Part shown: positions 24,666-33,605 of the stretch, piece by piece
Layout of the letters: each line of letters opens with the position of its first letter
How positions within the stretch are numbered: position 1 is the stretch's first letter
Assembly (NCBI GenBank): GCA_022616415.1
Contig: JAKEEU010000056.1
Location: 96,837 to 160,836 of the forward strand
Source of the DNA: Candidatus Zhuqueibacterota bacterium
GTDB taxonomy: Bacteria; Zhuqueibacterota; Zhuqueibacteria; Zhuqueibacterales; Zhuqueibacteraceae
Length of the DNA: 64,000 bases
Direction of reading: 5' to 3'
Notes under the pieces: generated by a model
Seen by the model: only the letters and a program-made list of their open reading frames with translations
Databases searched by the model: none
What the model was told of the DNA's origin: nothing
Position numbers and translations under genes: made by a program

Positions 24666-26324
24666 ATGAGTAAGCTCAGGTTACAAAGTTTGTTGGGGAT
24701 GTTTTCACTTTTGCTGTTCCTGCCGGGTCTAATCTTCGCGCAAGGTAGTGAATTGGTGATCTCACCCGGTGCGGGGGTTTATCTGAATGAAGTCATTGAT
24801 GCCGATGCCAGCCGTCCGACGGATCGGGTTTACGTCCTCAAAAGGGACGGCGTTTACTTTATGACCAATTTCCTGACCAATAACGGCTATGTATTACGCA
24901 TTCGCGCCGAAGACGGCGCCGGCCAGCGCCCGGTCATTTATTTGATTAACAACCCCACAACGGGCGCTGCCACGACCCACCATTTTGAAATGGGCGAAGA
25001 CGTTATCCTCGATGGTCTCATTCTGGTCGGTTTTCTTGAAGCTGATCCAAATGCGATTTCCGCTGATCCTCCCAGGTTGATTCGCACACGCGCCCCGGGT
25101 TTCGATTTAATCATTAACAACTGCATTCTGACTCAATCGCGAGGGGAACACATTCGTCTCGAGCAGGCGATGAACGTGGTGAAAATAACCAACTGCGTTT
25201 TCGCCAATATGGGGGACTTGGGATTGTCCAACTTGGGCGCCGGCAAACCCATTGACTTCAGAAACGCCGCGGTCGATTCGGCAATTTTCATCAACAATAC
25301 TTTTGTCAATTTTCACGATCGTATCGTCCGCCATCGCTCAAGTGTTGGCGCCATCGATTACTTTATCTTCGACCACAACACCGCCATCAATTCCCTGGGA
25401 TATCATGGCACGCTGGCATTGGGCCGGGTTGGAAAAGAGGCGATTCTTACCAACAATCTGTTCATCGATACCTTCATCGCCGGCGCCGATACGGACGTGG
25501 TACGTCAATCTGAATTCGAGGAGCCTGGAGAAATCGATCCCCGCAATGGATTGGGTAGAATGGCATGGGTTCTGACCGATGTCACTGAAACCGCGACCTG
25601 GAAAGTTTCCGGGAATTATTACAGCGTTTCCCCTGAAGTTCAGGCTTTTTATGATGCCCATGCCGCTGAAGGTGTCCTCGGCGAAGGGCCCCCGTTGACA
25701 TACCGTATTAATGCGAAACTGGGTGATGATTCTACCAACGCTTTCATCAAGGAGGCTATCTCCGTAGCAAATCGGCCTACTCCCATGATCGCGATGGCTG
25801 AATGGTATCGAAGTCCTTCCGGAGGCAATAAAACGAAGGCAACGGGCAACTTTGTTCGGGCTTTGCATGATTATGACCGTAGGCCATGGAAGTATTATGC
25901 TGATACGCTTGACTGCTCCTATCCGACCAGCGCGCCAGCATATACCGGCGCTGACGGCGGCCGCTTCCCGGTTGGCGACCTGAACTGGTTCCCCGACAAA
26001 AAAGCAGAGTGGGAAGATTTTATTTCGAGTGTGAGCCAGAAGAACCCCGGTGTTATCGTTGCAGATTTCTATTTGGAACAGAATTATCCCAACCCGTTCA
26101 ATCCCTCGACCAGCATCGCCTTTGCGCTTGCCAAAGCCGGCAATGTGAAGCTGGAGATTTACAACGCGCTTGGCCAGAAAGTCGCTACGCTTATCAATGG
26201 CAGGATGTCTGCTGGCCAACACAAAGCCACTTGGGATGCGAGAAACGTGCCCTCCGGCATTTATTTCTACAAACTCGAGGCCGGCGCGTTCAGTCAGACG
26301 AAGAAAATGGTTTTGATGAAGTAG
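24666..26324 (+). CDS. Secreted beta-helix protein with T9SS-type sorting domain
   Basis: A 552-residue surface protein. Signal peptide (LLFLPGLIFAQ), a central right-handed parallel beta-helix with repeated NN/NC turns (INNCILTQS, ITNCVFANM, FINNTFVNF, LTNNLFIDT), and a C-terminal sorting domain (QNYPNPFNPSTSIAFAL ... SGIYFYKLEAG ... KKMVLMK). The helix part resembles DUF4957/DUF5123-type proteins in Bacteroidetes pectin loci, but I cannot assign a polysaccharide-lyase family. AAGGAGG lies eight bases before ATG 24666. Its place in the TonB-receptor operon suggests binding or cleavage of pectin at the surface. Confidence 0.85.
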   Translation: MSKLRLQSLLGMFSLLLFLPGLIFAQGSELVISPGAGVYLNEVIDADASRPTDRVYVLKRDGVYFMTNFLTNNGYVLRIRAEDGAGQRPVIYLINNPTTGAATTHHFEMGEDVILDGLILVGFLEADPNAISADPPRLIRTRAPGFDLIINNCILTQSRGEHIRLEQAMNVVKITNCVFANMGDLGLSNLGAGKPIDFRNAAVDSAIFINNTFVNFHDRIVRHRSSVGAIDYFIFDHNTAINSLGYHGTLALGRVGKEAILTNNLFIDTFIAGADTDVVRQSEFEEPGEIDPRNGLGRMAWVLTDVTETATWKVSGNYYSVSPEVQAFYDAHAAEGVLGEGPPLTYRINAKLGDDSTNAFIKEAISVANRPTPMIAMAEWYRSPSGGNKTKATGNFVRALHDYDRRPWKYYADTLDCSYPTSAPAYTGADGGRFPVGDLNWFPDKKAEWEDFISSVSQKNPGVIVADFYLEQNYPNPFNPSTSIAFALAKAGNVKLEIYNALGQKVATLINGRMSAGQHKATWDARNVPSGIYFYKLEAGAFSQTKKMVLMK

Positions 26325-26347
26325 CTCGAAGGCGTAAAACGTAAAGG

Positions 26348-26396
26348 CGTAAAGCGTAAATGTAAAAACTAATTATGGGTTACGTTACGCTTTACG
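26348..26396. repeat. Inverted repeat of GCGTAAA units
   Basis: CGTAAAGCGTAA (26348-26359) is exactly inverted at TTACGCTTTACG (26385-26396). The left side is preceded by further GGCGTAAA-type units from 26330. It sits between two cell-surface genes on the same strand and could act as a weak processing or stability hairpin. Confidence 0.75.
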
Positions 26397-26439
26397 ATTT
26401 ACTTTGCAATAATCGTTCTCATCTGTTCGCGTTGTGGAG

Positions 26440-27780
26440 ATGATAAAGGGAAAAGCCGCATCGGCGTTTTACTTGTTTGTTCTGTCAATGACGGCGACCG
26501 CCTCAACCCAGCCGTTGGCTTTTCCCGGCGCCGAGGGCTTTGGCCGTTTTACCACCGGCGGGCGCGGCGGCAAAGTCATTGCCGTGACAAATCTCAATGA
26601 TAATGGCAGCGGCAGCCTGCGCGCCGCTATCGAATCCCCAGGCGCGAGGACAGTTGTCTTTCGCATCTCCGGCACGATAGCATTGAAATCCGAGCTGCGC
26701 ATTGAGAACGACGATATTACGATAGCCGGCCAAACCGCGCCTGGCGACGGCATTTGCCTCAAAGATTATCCGCTCATCATCGCCGCCGATAATGTCATCA
26801 TCCGCTATCTCCGCCTCCGCCTCGGTGATGTACACAAGCTGGAAGATGATGCCATCTCATGCATCGGACGGAAAAATATTATCATTGATCATTGCTCGAT
26901 GAGCTGGGGAATAGATGAAGTGGCTTCTTTCTACGACAATGAAAACGCCACCGTGCAATGGTGCCTCATCAGCGAGAGCCTGAATCACTCCTATCATTCT
27001 AAAGGCGATCACGGCTACGGTGGCATTTGGGGTGGCAAAGGCGCGACGTTTCATCACAACCTGTTGGCGCATCATTCCAGCCGCAACCCTCGCTTTAACG
27101 GCAGCCGCACGCACGGCAAAGCGGACAAAGAGATTGTCGATTTCCGCAACAATGTAATTTACAATTGGGGCGAGAACAGTTCTTACGGCGGTGAAGCCGG
27201 CAAGCAAAACATCATTGCGAATTATTACAAATACGGACCGGCCACTCGTGAGACGAAAAATCGCATTGTCGAGCCTTACGATGCGAAAGGCAAGTGGTAT
27301 GTTGCGGATAATTTCGTTTTCGGCTTTCCCGACATCACAGCCGACAATTGGGCTGGAGGCGTGCAAGGTAAGTTTGCGAATCGAAGCCGAGCCAACTCAC
27401 CGCATCCCTTTGCGCCGGTGATGACGCACACGGCTGAGCAAGCTTATGAATTGGTGCTGGCGAATGCCGGAGCAATTCGGCCCAAACGCGATTCAGTTGA
27501 TGCGCGGATTATCAAAGAAGTTCGAACCGGAACGGCGACCTACGGCGACACTTGGGGCAAAGGCTCGGGCATTGTTGATTCTCAAAATGCTGTCAGCGGC
27601 TGGCCCACTCTTCATTCCGCGCCCGCTCCGAAAGATGAAGATCACGACGGCATGGCCGACGCATGGGAACAGGCGAACGGCCTCGATCCTTTGAATCCCG
27701 AAGACCGCAACGGCGATTTTAACGGCGATGGTTTTACCAATCTTGAAAAGTATCTCAACAGCTTGGCGCGTGAGAATTAA
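26440..27780 (+). CDS. Pectate lyase, PL1-like, with C-terminal EF-hand-like Ca segment
   Basis: Secreted enzyme expected to cleave polygalacturonate by beta-elimination. Signal peptide (first about 24 residues), N-terminal FPGAEGFGRFTTGGRGGKV and the beta-helix with IDHCSMSWGIDE and SSRNPRFNGSRTHGK are typical of bacterial and fungal PL1 enzymes; the NPRF arginine region is the likely catalytic part. The C-terminus (DEDHDGMADAWEQANGLDP ... NGDFNGDGFTN) is a thrombospondin-3/EF-hand-like calcium segment. There is no sorting domain, so it is probably periplasmic or released. ATG 26440 or GTG 26434 could start it; GTGGAG overlaps both. Confidence 0.88.
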   Translation: MIKGKAASAFYLFVLSMTATASTQPLAFPGAEGFGRFTTGGRGGKVIAVTNLNDNGSGSLRAAIESPGARTVVFRISGTIALKSELRIENDDITIAGQTAPGDGICLKDYPLIIAADNVIIRYLRLRLGDVHKLEDDAISCIGRKNIIIDHCSMSWGIDEVASFYDNENATVQWCLISESLNHSYHSKGDHGYGGIWGGKGATFHHNLLAHHSSRNPRFNGSRTHGKADKEIVDFRNNVIYNWGENSSYGGEAGKQNIIANYYKYGPATRETKNRIVEPYDAKGKWYVADNFVFGFPDITADNWAGGVQGKFANRSRANSPHPFAPVMTHTAEQAYELVLANAGAIRPKRDSVDARIIKEVRTGTATYGDTWGKGSGIVDSQNAVSGWPTLHSAPAPKDEDHDGMADAWEQANGLDPLNPEDRNGDFNGDGFTNLEKYLNSLAREN

Positions 27781-27831
27781 TTTTTAATCATCATACAAAA
27801 AATTCAAAATTGGCAAGGACTCCGCGTTTTA

Positions 27832-27898
27832 CCGCTCACAAGATTATTTTGCCGTTCACAAGATTTGGATTGCAATTCCCTAAAGGGCTTATTAAGTT
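27832..27898 (+). promoter_or_regulatory. LytTR-like direct-repeat promoter B
   Basis: CCGCTCACAAG (27832-27842) and CCGTTCACAAG (27852-27862), period 20 bp, then 7 bp, TTGCAA (27870-27875), 17-bp spacer, TAAGTT (27893-27898). Same spacing as promoter A at every element. The leader to the TonB-receptor start at 28087 is about 180 bases and contains a CCAACGGAT-family repeat. Confidence 0.75.
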
Positions 27899-27955
27899 GA
27901 GTTTAAGCTAAACAACCCACATGACACCGTTGGATTGGCAAACCTTTTAAAATTT

Positions 27956-28029
27956 TCCGACGGATAGAAAAACCCAACTGATAAAGAAATCCGTTGGGCT
28001 GCGCCCGTAGGGTTCTTCAATTCGTTGGA
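27956..28029. repeat. CCAACGGAT-family inverted repeat, copy 1
   Basis: Arms built from CC-R-ACGGAT and AACCCAAC-type units around 27956-28002, inverted in ATCCGTTGGG and CAATTCGTTGG to 28029. The same element occurs at 55914-55968 and fragments at 63683-63710. It lies in the 5' leader of the second TonB-receptor gene. Confidence 0.75.
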
Positions 28030-28086
28030 AATTTAAAATTCAAAATTTTTTTGACTTTGGGGCAATGGCACAGGAGGCAGAGCAGA

Positions 28087-31029
28087 ATGATTAAGGTACG
28101 TTCCCCACAGTTTGTCAACAAAAAATTGAGCCATCTTTCAGGCGGACTCCATCATCTGCTTCGACTTGTGAGATATGGTCTTTTTGGCGGACTTTCGACA
28201 TTGCTGTGGCTGGGCGCGCTCTCGGCGCAAAATGTCGGGAAAATAGCCGGCACGGTTACGGAGGCTAAAACCGGCGATCCACTGCCCGGGGCAAACGTGA
28301 TCATTGTTGGTTCACGGATGGGAGCGGCTGCCGATTTAAATGGTGAATATTACATTTTGAATGTCCCTCCGGGAAAGTATGAACTTCGCACCAGCATCAT
28401 CGGCTTCGAGGCGATGAAGGTAGTCGATGTCATTGTGAATGCCGGAAGAACGACCACCATCGATTTCAAGCTTGTGGAGGAGACGCTTGAATTGGGAGAG
28501 GTGGTTGTGCAAGCGGTTCGACCCGATGTGGAGCGGGATAAAACATCGACAAGCTCAGTTGTCCGCTTCGATGAGGTCCAGTCGCTTCCGGGTATTAGAG
28601 ATATCGGTGACGTCATAAACCTCGCTGCCGACGTGATTGACGGGCATTTCCGAGGAGGACGTAGCGGCGAAGAGTATTACACGCTGCAAGGGCTGGGAAT
28701 TATCAATCCGCTGGATCGCTCCACGGCTTTTCAACCGATCATGAGCGGTGTTGAAGAAGTTGAAGTGATCACCAGCGGATTCGGCGCGCAATACGGCAAT
28801 GCGCAATCCGGCGTGGTCAATATCTCGATGAAGGAGGGAGATTCACAGGTCTGGCGAACAAGAGTTGAATCACGCATGCGGACACCCGGTCGTAAACATT
28901 TCGGACCGAGCGTCTTCGATCCGAACGCGAATGATTATATCAGATTGCTGCTCGATGACAAGGTCTGGTTGACTGGAGATCCCAGTGCAGACCAAACTCA
29001 ACCATATTATGGCTCGATGGCTTCGGGTCTCACAAGCAGTTTTGCGGGCGATACACTTGTCCAGCTTGCCGTAGCGCAAGCCCTCTGGCAGCAGACGAGA
29101 AGAGACATCGGACGAACCTACGGAAATGAAGTCGATTACTCCCTTGAAGCCGCAACTGGCGGCCCCATCAATGACAGGATGAGAATGTTCATGGCATTAC
29201 GGTCCAACCGGCAAAGCACAGTTTTCCCGACGGAACAACCAAATGCCGAGTATCAAGGGATGGGCAACGTTGTCACCGATCTTGGCAGCGGGACAACGCT
29301 TCGTCTCAGCGGCGGTTTCACCCATCAGAACGACAATGTTTTTCCGGGTTCAAATGGCGTCGGCGGATATCAACGTTGGTTATGGGACCGGATCACCGGC
29401 ATCCGCGAGCGAAAAAGGGTCAACACACAGCTCGGGGCGCGTTTTACCAAGATGCTCAGCCCGAGTACATACTATGAATTGAAGTTGAATTCCCTCTTTA
29501 CAAACAACGAGCTGGGCGCGACTCCCGTTCCCGACGCGCTTCCCGATTCAGTGGATTTCAACTGGGTGGTCGGAACCATCTCCTACCCGAACAACAATTC
29601 CCCCGATCGTTTGAGCTATCAAGCCGGATACGATACCTTCACCAAAGAAAAAACTCGGACGATATCATTTGACGGTGGATTTACCAGTCAAGTTACAAAT
29701 GCGCACTTGTTCAATACCGGCTTGCAAGTCAATTCCTATCTCATCGACGTGTCAAATTTTTTGAACGTACGCTCGAGCCGGCAACTCGAACGCTACACGG
29801 CGCATCCGTTCGAGGCTGCAGCTTACGTGCAGGACAAAATGGAATTTCAGGGATTGATCGCGAACGTTGGCCTGCGGTTTGACTTATGGTACTCCGGTGT
29901 GGATTATTATCCTGATCTCTATACGCCGTTTGGCAACCCCAACGCCTCGGGTCGATTCGATCCCTCCAACGCCCAAAGGCAAAAATCGCCAGTTTACGGC
30001 CGCTTGCAGCCGCGATTGGGTTTTTCATTTCCGATTTCAACGAACACGGTGTTTCATCTGAACTACGGCGCTTTCATGCAAAGGCCGTCGTTTCAATATA
30101 TCGTTTCAAAAAGACTCGGACAACGCTTAAACGATCCTCTCATTTTGGGCAATCCCAGGCTTAAACCCGAAACCACGAACAGCTACGACGTGGGAGTCGT
30201 ACAAGCGCTCGGAGACGGATTTACGTTGGATGTGAGCGGCTACTACAAGGATGTCAAGAATCTGATTCAACAATCAAACTTTATCGACGAAAGGGCCGGT
30301 TATCAAGTCAGCTCCTACTTCAACCTGGATTATGCCGATATTCGAGGATTCCGGATAACGTTGAACAAGAGAAGAGGCGCGCTCAATGGTTCGATTAATT
30401 ACCAATATGGTTACGCCACCGGCAAAAGCGCAACCGCCACGGCTGCGACCCCTATTTTTAATCGCGACACGTTGGGCGTCGTGACCACCGATCTGACCAA
30501 TGTACCGACGCGCGATATCCTTTTGGATTTCGACCGAACGCATAATTTAGTGATCACGGCTGGCTATGTGACGGGAAAAAAGTGGGGACCGTCGCTCCTC
30601 GGCTTCAACCCGTTTGCAGAAATAAACTTTTCAGTACATTCATCAATACGCAGCGGCAGGCCCTACACTTCCCCTTCTGACATCAGACTCATCAATGTGA
30701 AACGCGCGCCGATGGAATACAACACCGATTTAAGATTGACCAAGTCAATCCGAAATTTTTTCGGTGTGCCGGCGAGTTTCTACGCGGAGGTATTCAATCT
30801 GCTCAACGACAAAATCCTCAATTACGATTATCTGTTCGACCGGCCCACGGCGACCAATCCCAACCTTCCGCTTCAATATTATGAACAATGGCCTATTGAT
30901 GACAAGAACAACGGCATTCGTTATTGGTGGGACAAGGGAAGACAGGGCCCGTTCAGCGTGGATCAATCGTTTTTGATTTACGACAATCAGCCGAGGTCCT
31001 TTAGCTTCGGCGTCGTTCTCGAGTTTTAA
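28087..31029 (+). CDS. TonB-dependent receptor (SusC-like, no SusD)
   Basis: Outer-membrane transporter of about 980 residues. A long basic N-terminus precedes the hydrophobic signal segment (LFGGLSTLLWLGALSAQ), then a carboxypeptidase regulatory-like domain (IAGTVTEAKTGDPLPGANVI ... GKYELRTSIIGF), a plug (SSVVRFDEVQSLPG ... TSGFGAQYGNAQSGVVNI) and a barrel ending SFGVVLEF. ATG 28087 has AGGAGG nine bases upstream; the longer frame from 27994 has none and would cross a repeat. The next genes encode a large secreted protein and two porin-like proteins, not SusD. Promoter B marks it as co-regulated with the first receptor. Confidence 0.92.
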   Translation: MIKVRSPQFVNKKLSHLSGGLHHLLRLVRYGLFGGLSTLLWLGALSAQNVGKIAGTVTEAKTGDPLPGANVIIVGSRMGAAADLNGEYYILNVPPGKYELRTSIIGFEAMKVVDVIVNAGRTTTIDFKLVEETLELGEVVVQAVRPDVERDKTSTSSVVRFDEVQSLPGIRDIGDVINLAADVIDGHFRGGRSGEEYYTLQGLGIINPLDRSTAFQPIMSGVEEVEVITSGFGAQYGNAQSGVVNISMKEGDSQVWRTRVESRMRTPGRKHFGPSVFDPNANDYIRLLLDDKVWLTGDPSADQTQPYYGSMASGLTSSFAGDTLVQLAVAQALWQQTRRDIGRTYGNEVDYSLEAATGGPINDRMRMFMALRSNRQSTVFPTEQPNAEYQGMGNVVTDLGSGTTLRLSGGFTHQNDNVFPGSNGVGGYQRWLWDRITGIRERKRVNTQLGARFTKMLSPSTYYELKLNSLFTNNELGATPVPDALPDSVDFNWVVGTISYPNNNSPDRLSYQAGYDTFTKEKTRTISFDGGFTSQVTNAHLFNTGLQVNSYLIDVSNFLNVRSSRQLERYTAHPFEAAAYVQDKMEFQGLIANVGLRFDLWYSGVDYYPDLYTPFGNPNASGRFDPSNAQRQKSPVYGRLQPRLGFSFPISTNTVFHLNYGAFMQRPSFQYIVSKRLGQRLNDPLILGNPRLKPETTNSYDVGVVQALGDGFTLDVSGYYKDVKNLIQQSNFIDERAGYQVSSYFNLDYADIRGFRITLNKRRGALNGSINYQYGYATGKSATATAATPIFNRDTLGVVTTDLTNVPTRDILLDFDRTHNLVITAGYVTGKKWGPSLLGFNPFAEINFSVHSSIRSGRPYTSPSDIRLINVKRAPMEYNTDLRLTKSIRNFFGVPASFYAEVFNLLNDKILNYDYLFDRPTATNPNLPLQYYEQWPIDDKNNGIRYWWDKGRQGPFSVDQSFLIYDNQPRSFSFGVVLEF

Positions 31030-31039
31030 GGATGCAGAA

Positions 31040-31124
31040 TGGCAGAATAATTGAAAGGCAGGATGATTTAAATTTTTGTTAATGATGGCTGTTTAAATTA
31101 TTCTGCCGAATAATCATTCTGCCA
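31040..31124. repeat. GGCAGAAT-family inverted repeat
   Basis: A 33-base left arm (31040-31072) with two units, GGCAGAATAATT and GGCAGGATGATT, is matched by a 33-base right arm (31092-31124) with the same two units inverted. Loop about 19 bases. Relatives occur at 47354-47467, 49983-50204 and 56761-56803. Confidence 0.85.
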
Positions 31125-31145
31125 TAATAACTTATCGGTAAAGAA

Positions 31146-33365
31146 ATGATGAAACGTCTCGGATTCATTATCCTTCTGTTGGCCGTCTCACTTGGCGAGG
31201 CATATTCGCAGCAGCGTGACTGGCGGGTACATACGCGCGGATTGCTTCACCAAGCGGTGTACAACACCGGAGAATTGGGGCGAGCGTACAATGCGGGAGG
31301 CACCGTGCAGCCAAGCAGCCCATCGATGGAATGGCCACCTAATTCCAGCTTGGTGCTCGACCGCGTAAATTACCCGGGCCAGCACAACTCCTTCGGCAGC
31401 GGCATTTGGATCGCGGGAACGCGGTCGAGCGGCAGAGAATACGCCTTCTGCGGTGCAGTATCCGATGGCAGTGGAAATCCGATTACGGTTGTCGGGATCT
31501 ACAGCACGCCTCTCGAACTGCGAAAGATCGAAAATTTCCCCGTGCTCGAAAGTGGTGAATTGAATCCCGCTTTTAATCCGGATGAGGCGGAAGAAATTAT
31601 TATCGCGCGTTGGGATACGCCGGTCGGCATCAGGGTGAGACGGACAAGCCGGGCATGGAGCCATCCCGGTTATGACAGCTTCATCATCTACGAGTATGAG
31701 TTTGAAAATGTAACGAACGAAACGATATCCGATGTGTTCATTACTTTCGCGAATACCTTTGCCCCCTCCATGTTCGGTTATCAGCGCAATCACGGCGCGT
31801 GGACGGAAGCCAGCTTTCGCGGTCAGCCGCCGGCAGGATTGGGCGATCATTTCACGCGCTTCGATCTCAAGCGCTGGATGAGTTACAATCACGAGCGGGA
31901 CGGTCTTCCCGATCCGGATTTTTTCGACACCTGGTCGACGCCGGGCAATCGCGGCGGTTTGAATTCCCCTCAGGCCGTTGGATTGATGGTGCTGCATCAT
32001 GATTATGATCATTTGAGCCGCAGAGATCAAACGGAACAGGTTTTTCTCGCACGAACAGATAGCGCTGGAATGTGGGATGAGAATGATAAAGCGAAGCAGC
32101 CATTTCTGCTTCGCTATGAAAACGGCAATCTCCCGGCCGAAGCCAAAACCGCGACGTGGTTGGATCCCACTCTCACCCGCAAGACGGCTATTTGGCAAGG
32201 CGTCACCGATTCAACCCGTTTTCAAAATCAGTTCGAACTAAAACTGTGGCAATACTGGAAAGGACGCACGAAAAGCTCGGCAAATCTTTCCTGGTGGCAG
32301 CCGGTTTCACGCGCATACGGATTTTACCCGTATGTTCTTCCGCCCGGCGAAACGATGCGTTTTGCAGTCGCAGAAGTTGCGGGATATGGCCCCGGTGTGG
32401 CAGGCGATAGGAAATACAAAGACCTCGGTGGAACCGTTCGCGCCGGTGTGGACGCCGGTGCCTGGTTCAGCCCAGTGCCGAGCTGGTACGACACGCTGCA
32501 ATATGCAAATTTAGGAAGCAAGAATTATATCGGCAGTGACTATTTGAAAAATCATCCGCTGCCGTGGTACGTGACACCAGGCGTCGTATCGATCCGGGAC
32601 GTCGCCGATCGCGCGATTGAAATGTATACCGGACAGCCGCTGGCAAAGTACGATACGCTGCAATATAAACCGGAAGCAGCGCCGGCGGCTGGTCGCTACA
32701 ATACCGTTTCCATTCCAGTTCCGGCTCCGGCAATTCGTATCGAAGACACAAAAGCTGCCGCCAACCGGATTATTTGGGGACCGCAGGTGGAATCATTTAC
32801 CTCGCCGCGACTTCGTGCCGCTTTCAATCATTACGAGGTGATGCGCGCGCCGCATCCTTTGGGGCCGTGGACGGTCATCGCCTCCGTATCTCCGCGAGAT
32901 CCGGAATATTTCAGCGCTGGTGAATATGCCGTCATCGATCCCGAAAGCAATCTCGGTGATAATGTTGCCTACGCCGTTGTCTCAGTGGATGAGCTTGGCG
33001 GGAGGAGCGGCATGACGAACTTGACGACGCATGAAACCCAAGCACCTGCTGCCGAAACCCTCGGCAAAGTCTACGTCGTGCCGAATCCACTCATCGTGAC
33101 GAGCGGATTGGCCGGTTCCGATCCGGGGGGAGAAATAGGGGACAGGATTCAGTTTTTGGGTTTGACGAAACAGTGCACCATCAGGATTTTTTCCTATACC
33201 GGTCAGTTGATCTTCACGCGTGAGCATGACCGAGAGACGTACGGTAATCCTTGGTATCAGCTCAGCATCAACAATCAAATCATCGCTTCGGGTGTGTATT
33301 ACTTTGTTGTCGAAGACCGCGAAACCGGTGCAAGGTCCAACGGCAAATTTGTCGTCATTCATTAA
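31146..33365 (+). CDS. Large secreted protein of unknown function, divergent sorting C-terminus
   Basis: A 739-residue exported protein. Signal peptide LGFIILLLAVSLGEAYSQ, then a long domain I cannot assign, rich in Trp/Tyr/Pro and with segments such as YEYEFENVTNETISDVFI that resemble beta-sandwich strands; a fibronectin-like part follows at about 555-640 (HYEVMRAPHPLGPWTVI). The last 90 residues (VYVVPNPL ... IRIFSYTGQLIF ... ASGVYYFVVEDRETG) are a variant of the sorting/FlgD-like domain. It directly follows a TonB receptor and precedes a PorV/PorQ-like gene, so a surface accessory or binding role, replacing SusD, is possible but not shown. Confidence 0.75.
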   Translation: MMKRLGFIILLLAVSLGEAYSQQRDWRVHTRGLLHQAVYNTGELGRAYNAGGTVQPSSPSMEWPPNSSLVLDRVNYPGQHNSFGSGIWIAGTRSSGREYAFCGAVSDGSGNPITVVGIYSTPLELRKIENFPVLESGELNPAFNPDEAEEIIIARWDTPVGIRVRRTSRAWSHPGYDSFIIYEYEFENVTNETISDVFITFANTFAPSMFGYQRNHGAWTEASFRGQPPAGLGDHFTRFDLKRWMSYNHERDGLPDPDFFDTWSTPGNRGGLNSPQAVGLMVLHHDYDHLSRRDQTEQVFLARTDSAGMWDENDKAKQPFLLRYENGNLPAEAKTATWLDPTLTRKTAIWQGVTDSTRFQNQFELKLWQYWKGRTKSSANLSWWQPVSRAYGFYPYVLPPGETMRFAVAEVAGYGPGVAGDRKYKDLGGTVRAGVDAGAWFSPVPSWYDTLQYANLGSKNYIGSDYLKNHPLPWYVTPGVVSIRDVADRAIEMYTGQPLAKYDTLQYKPEAAPAAGRYNTVSIPVPAPAIRIEDTKAAANRIIWGPQVESFTSPRLRAAFNHYEVMRAPHPLGPWTVIASVSPRDPEYFSAGEYAVIDPESNLGDNVAYAVVSVDELGGRSGMTNLTTHETQAPAAETLGKVYVVPNPLIVTSGLAGSDPGGEIGDRIQFLGLTKQCTIRIFSYTGQLIFTREHDRETYGNPWYQLSINNQIIASGVYYFVVEDRETGARSNGKFVVIH

Positions 33366-33372
33366 TAGATTG

Positions 33373-33583
33373 AAAGGCAAAACTATTCAGGGCAAAACCA
33401 TTAACCGCTTTTTTAATCGTCTTGCCCATAATCGTTTTGTCTTTATTGAAAAGCGTGAAAGGCAAAACTATTCAGGGCAAAACAATTAGTTAGCAACTTT
33501 TTGATCGTCTTGCCTGTGATCGTTTCGCCTTCATTTACTCAAATGAAGCTTTAATAGTTTTGCCCAAAAATCGTTTTGCCTTA
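33373..33583. repeat. Tandem GGCAAAAC-family inverted repeats
   Basis: Copy 1 has left arm 33373-33404 and right arm 33413-33444; copy 2 has left arm 33458-33489 and right arm 33501-33531; a lone right arm follows at 33551-33583. Each arm holds two units of the type GGCAAAACTATT. The array fills the gap before the PorV/PorQ-like gene. Confidence 0.85.
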
Positions 33584-33605
33584 TTTAAACCATGGCAAAA
33601 TTATC

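Noticed and set aside
28060..28080. TGGCAC near 28067 as a sigma54 -24 box
   Set aside because: No GC dinucleotide at the required distance for the -12 box; the site overlaps the ribosome-binding site of the TonB-receptor gene.
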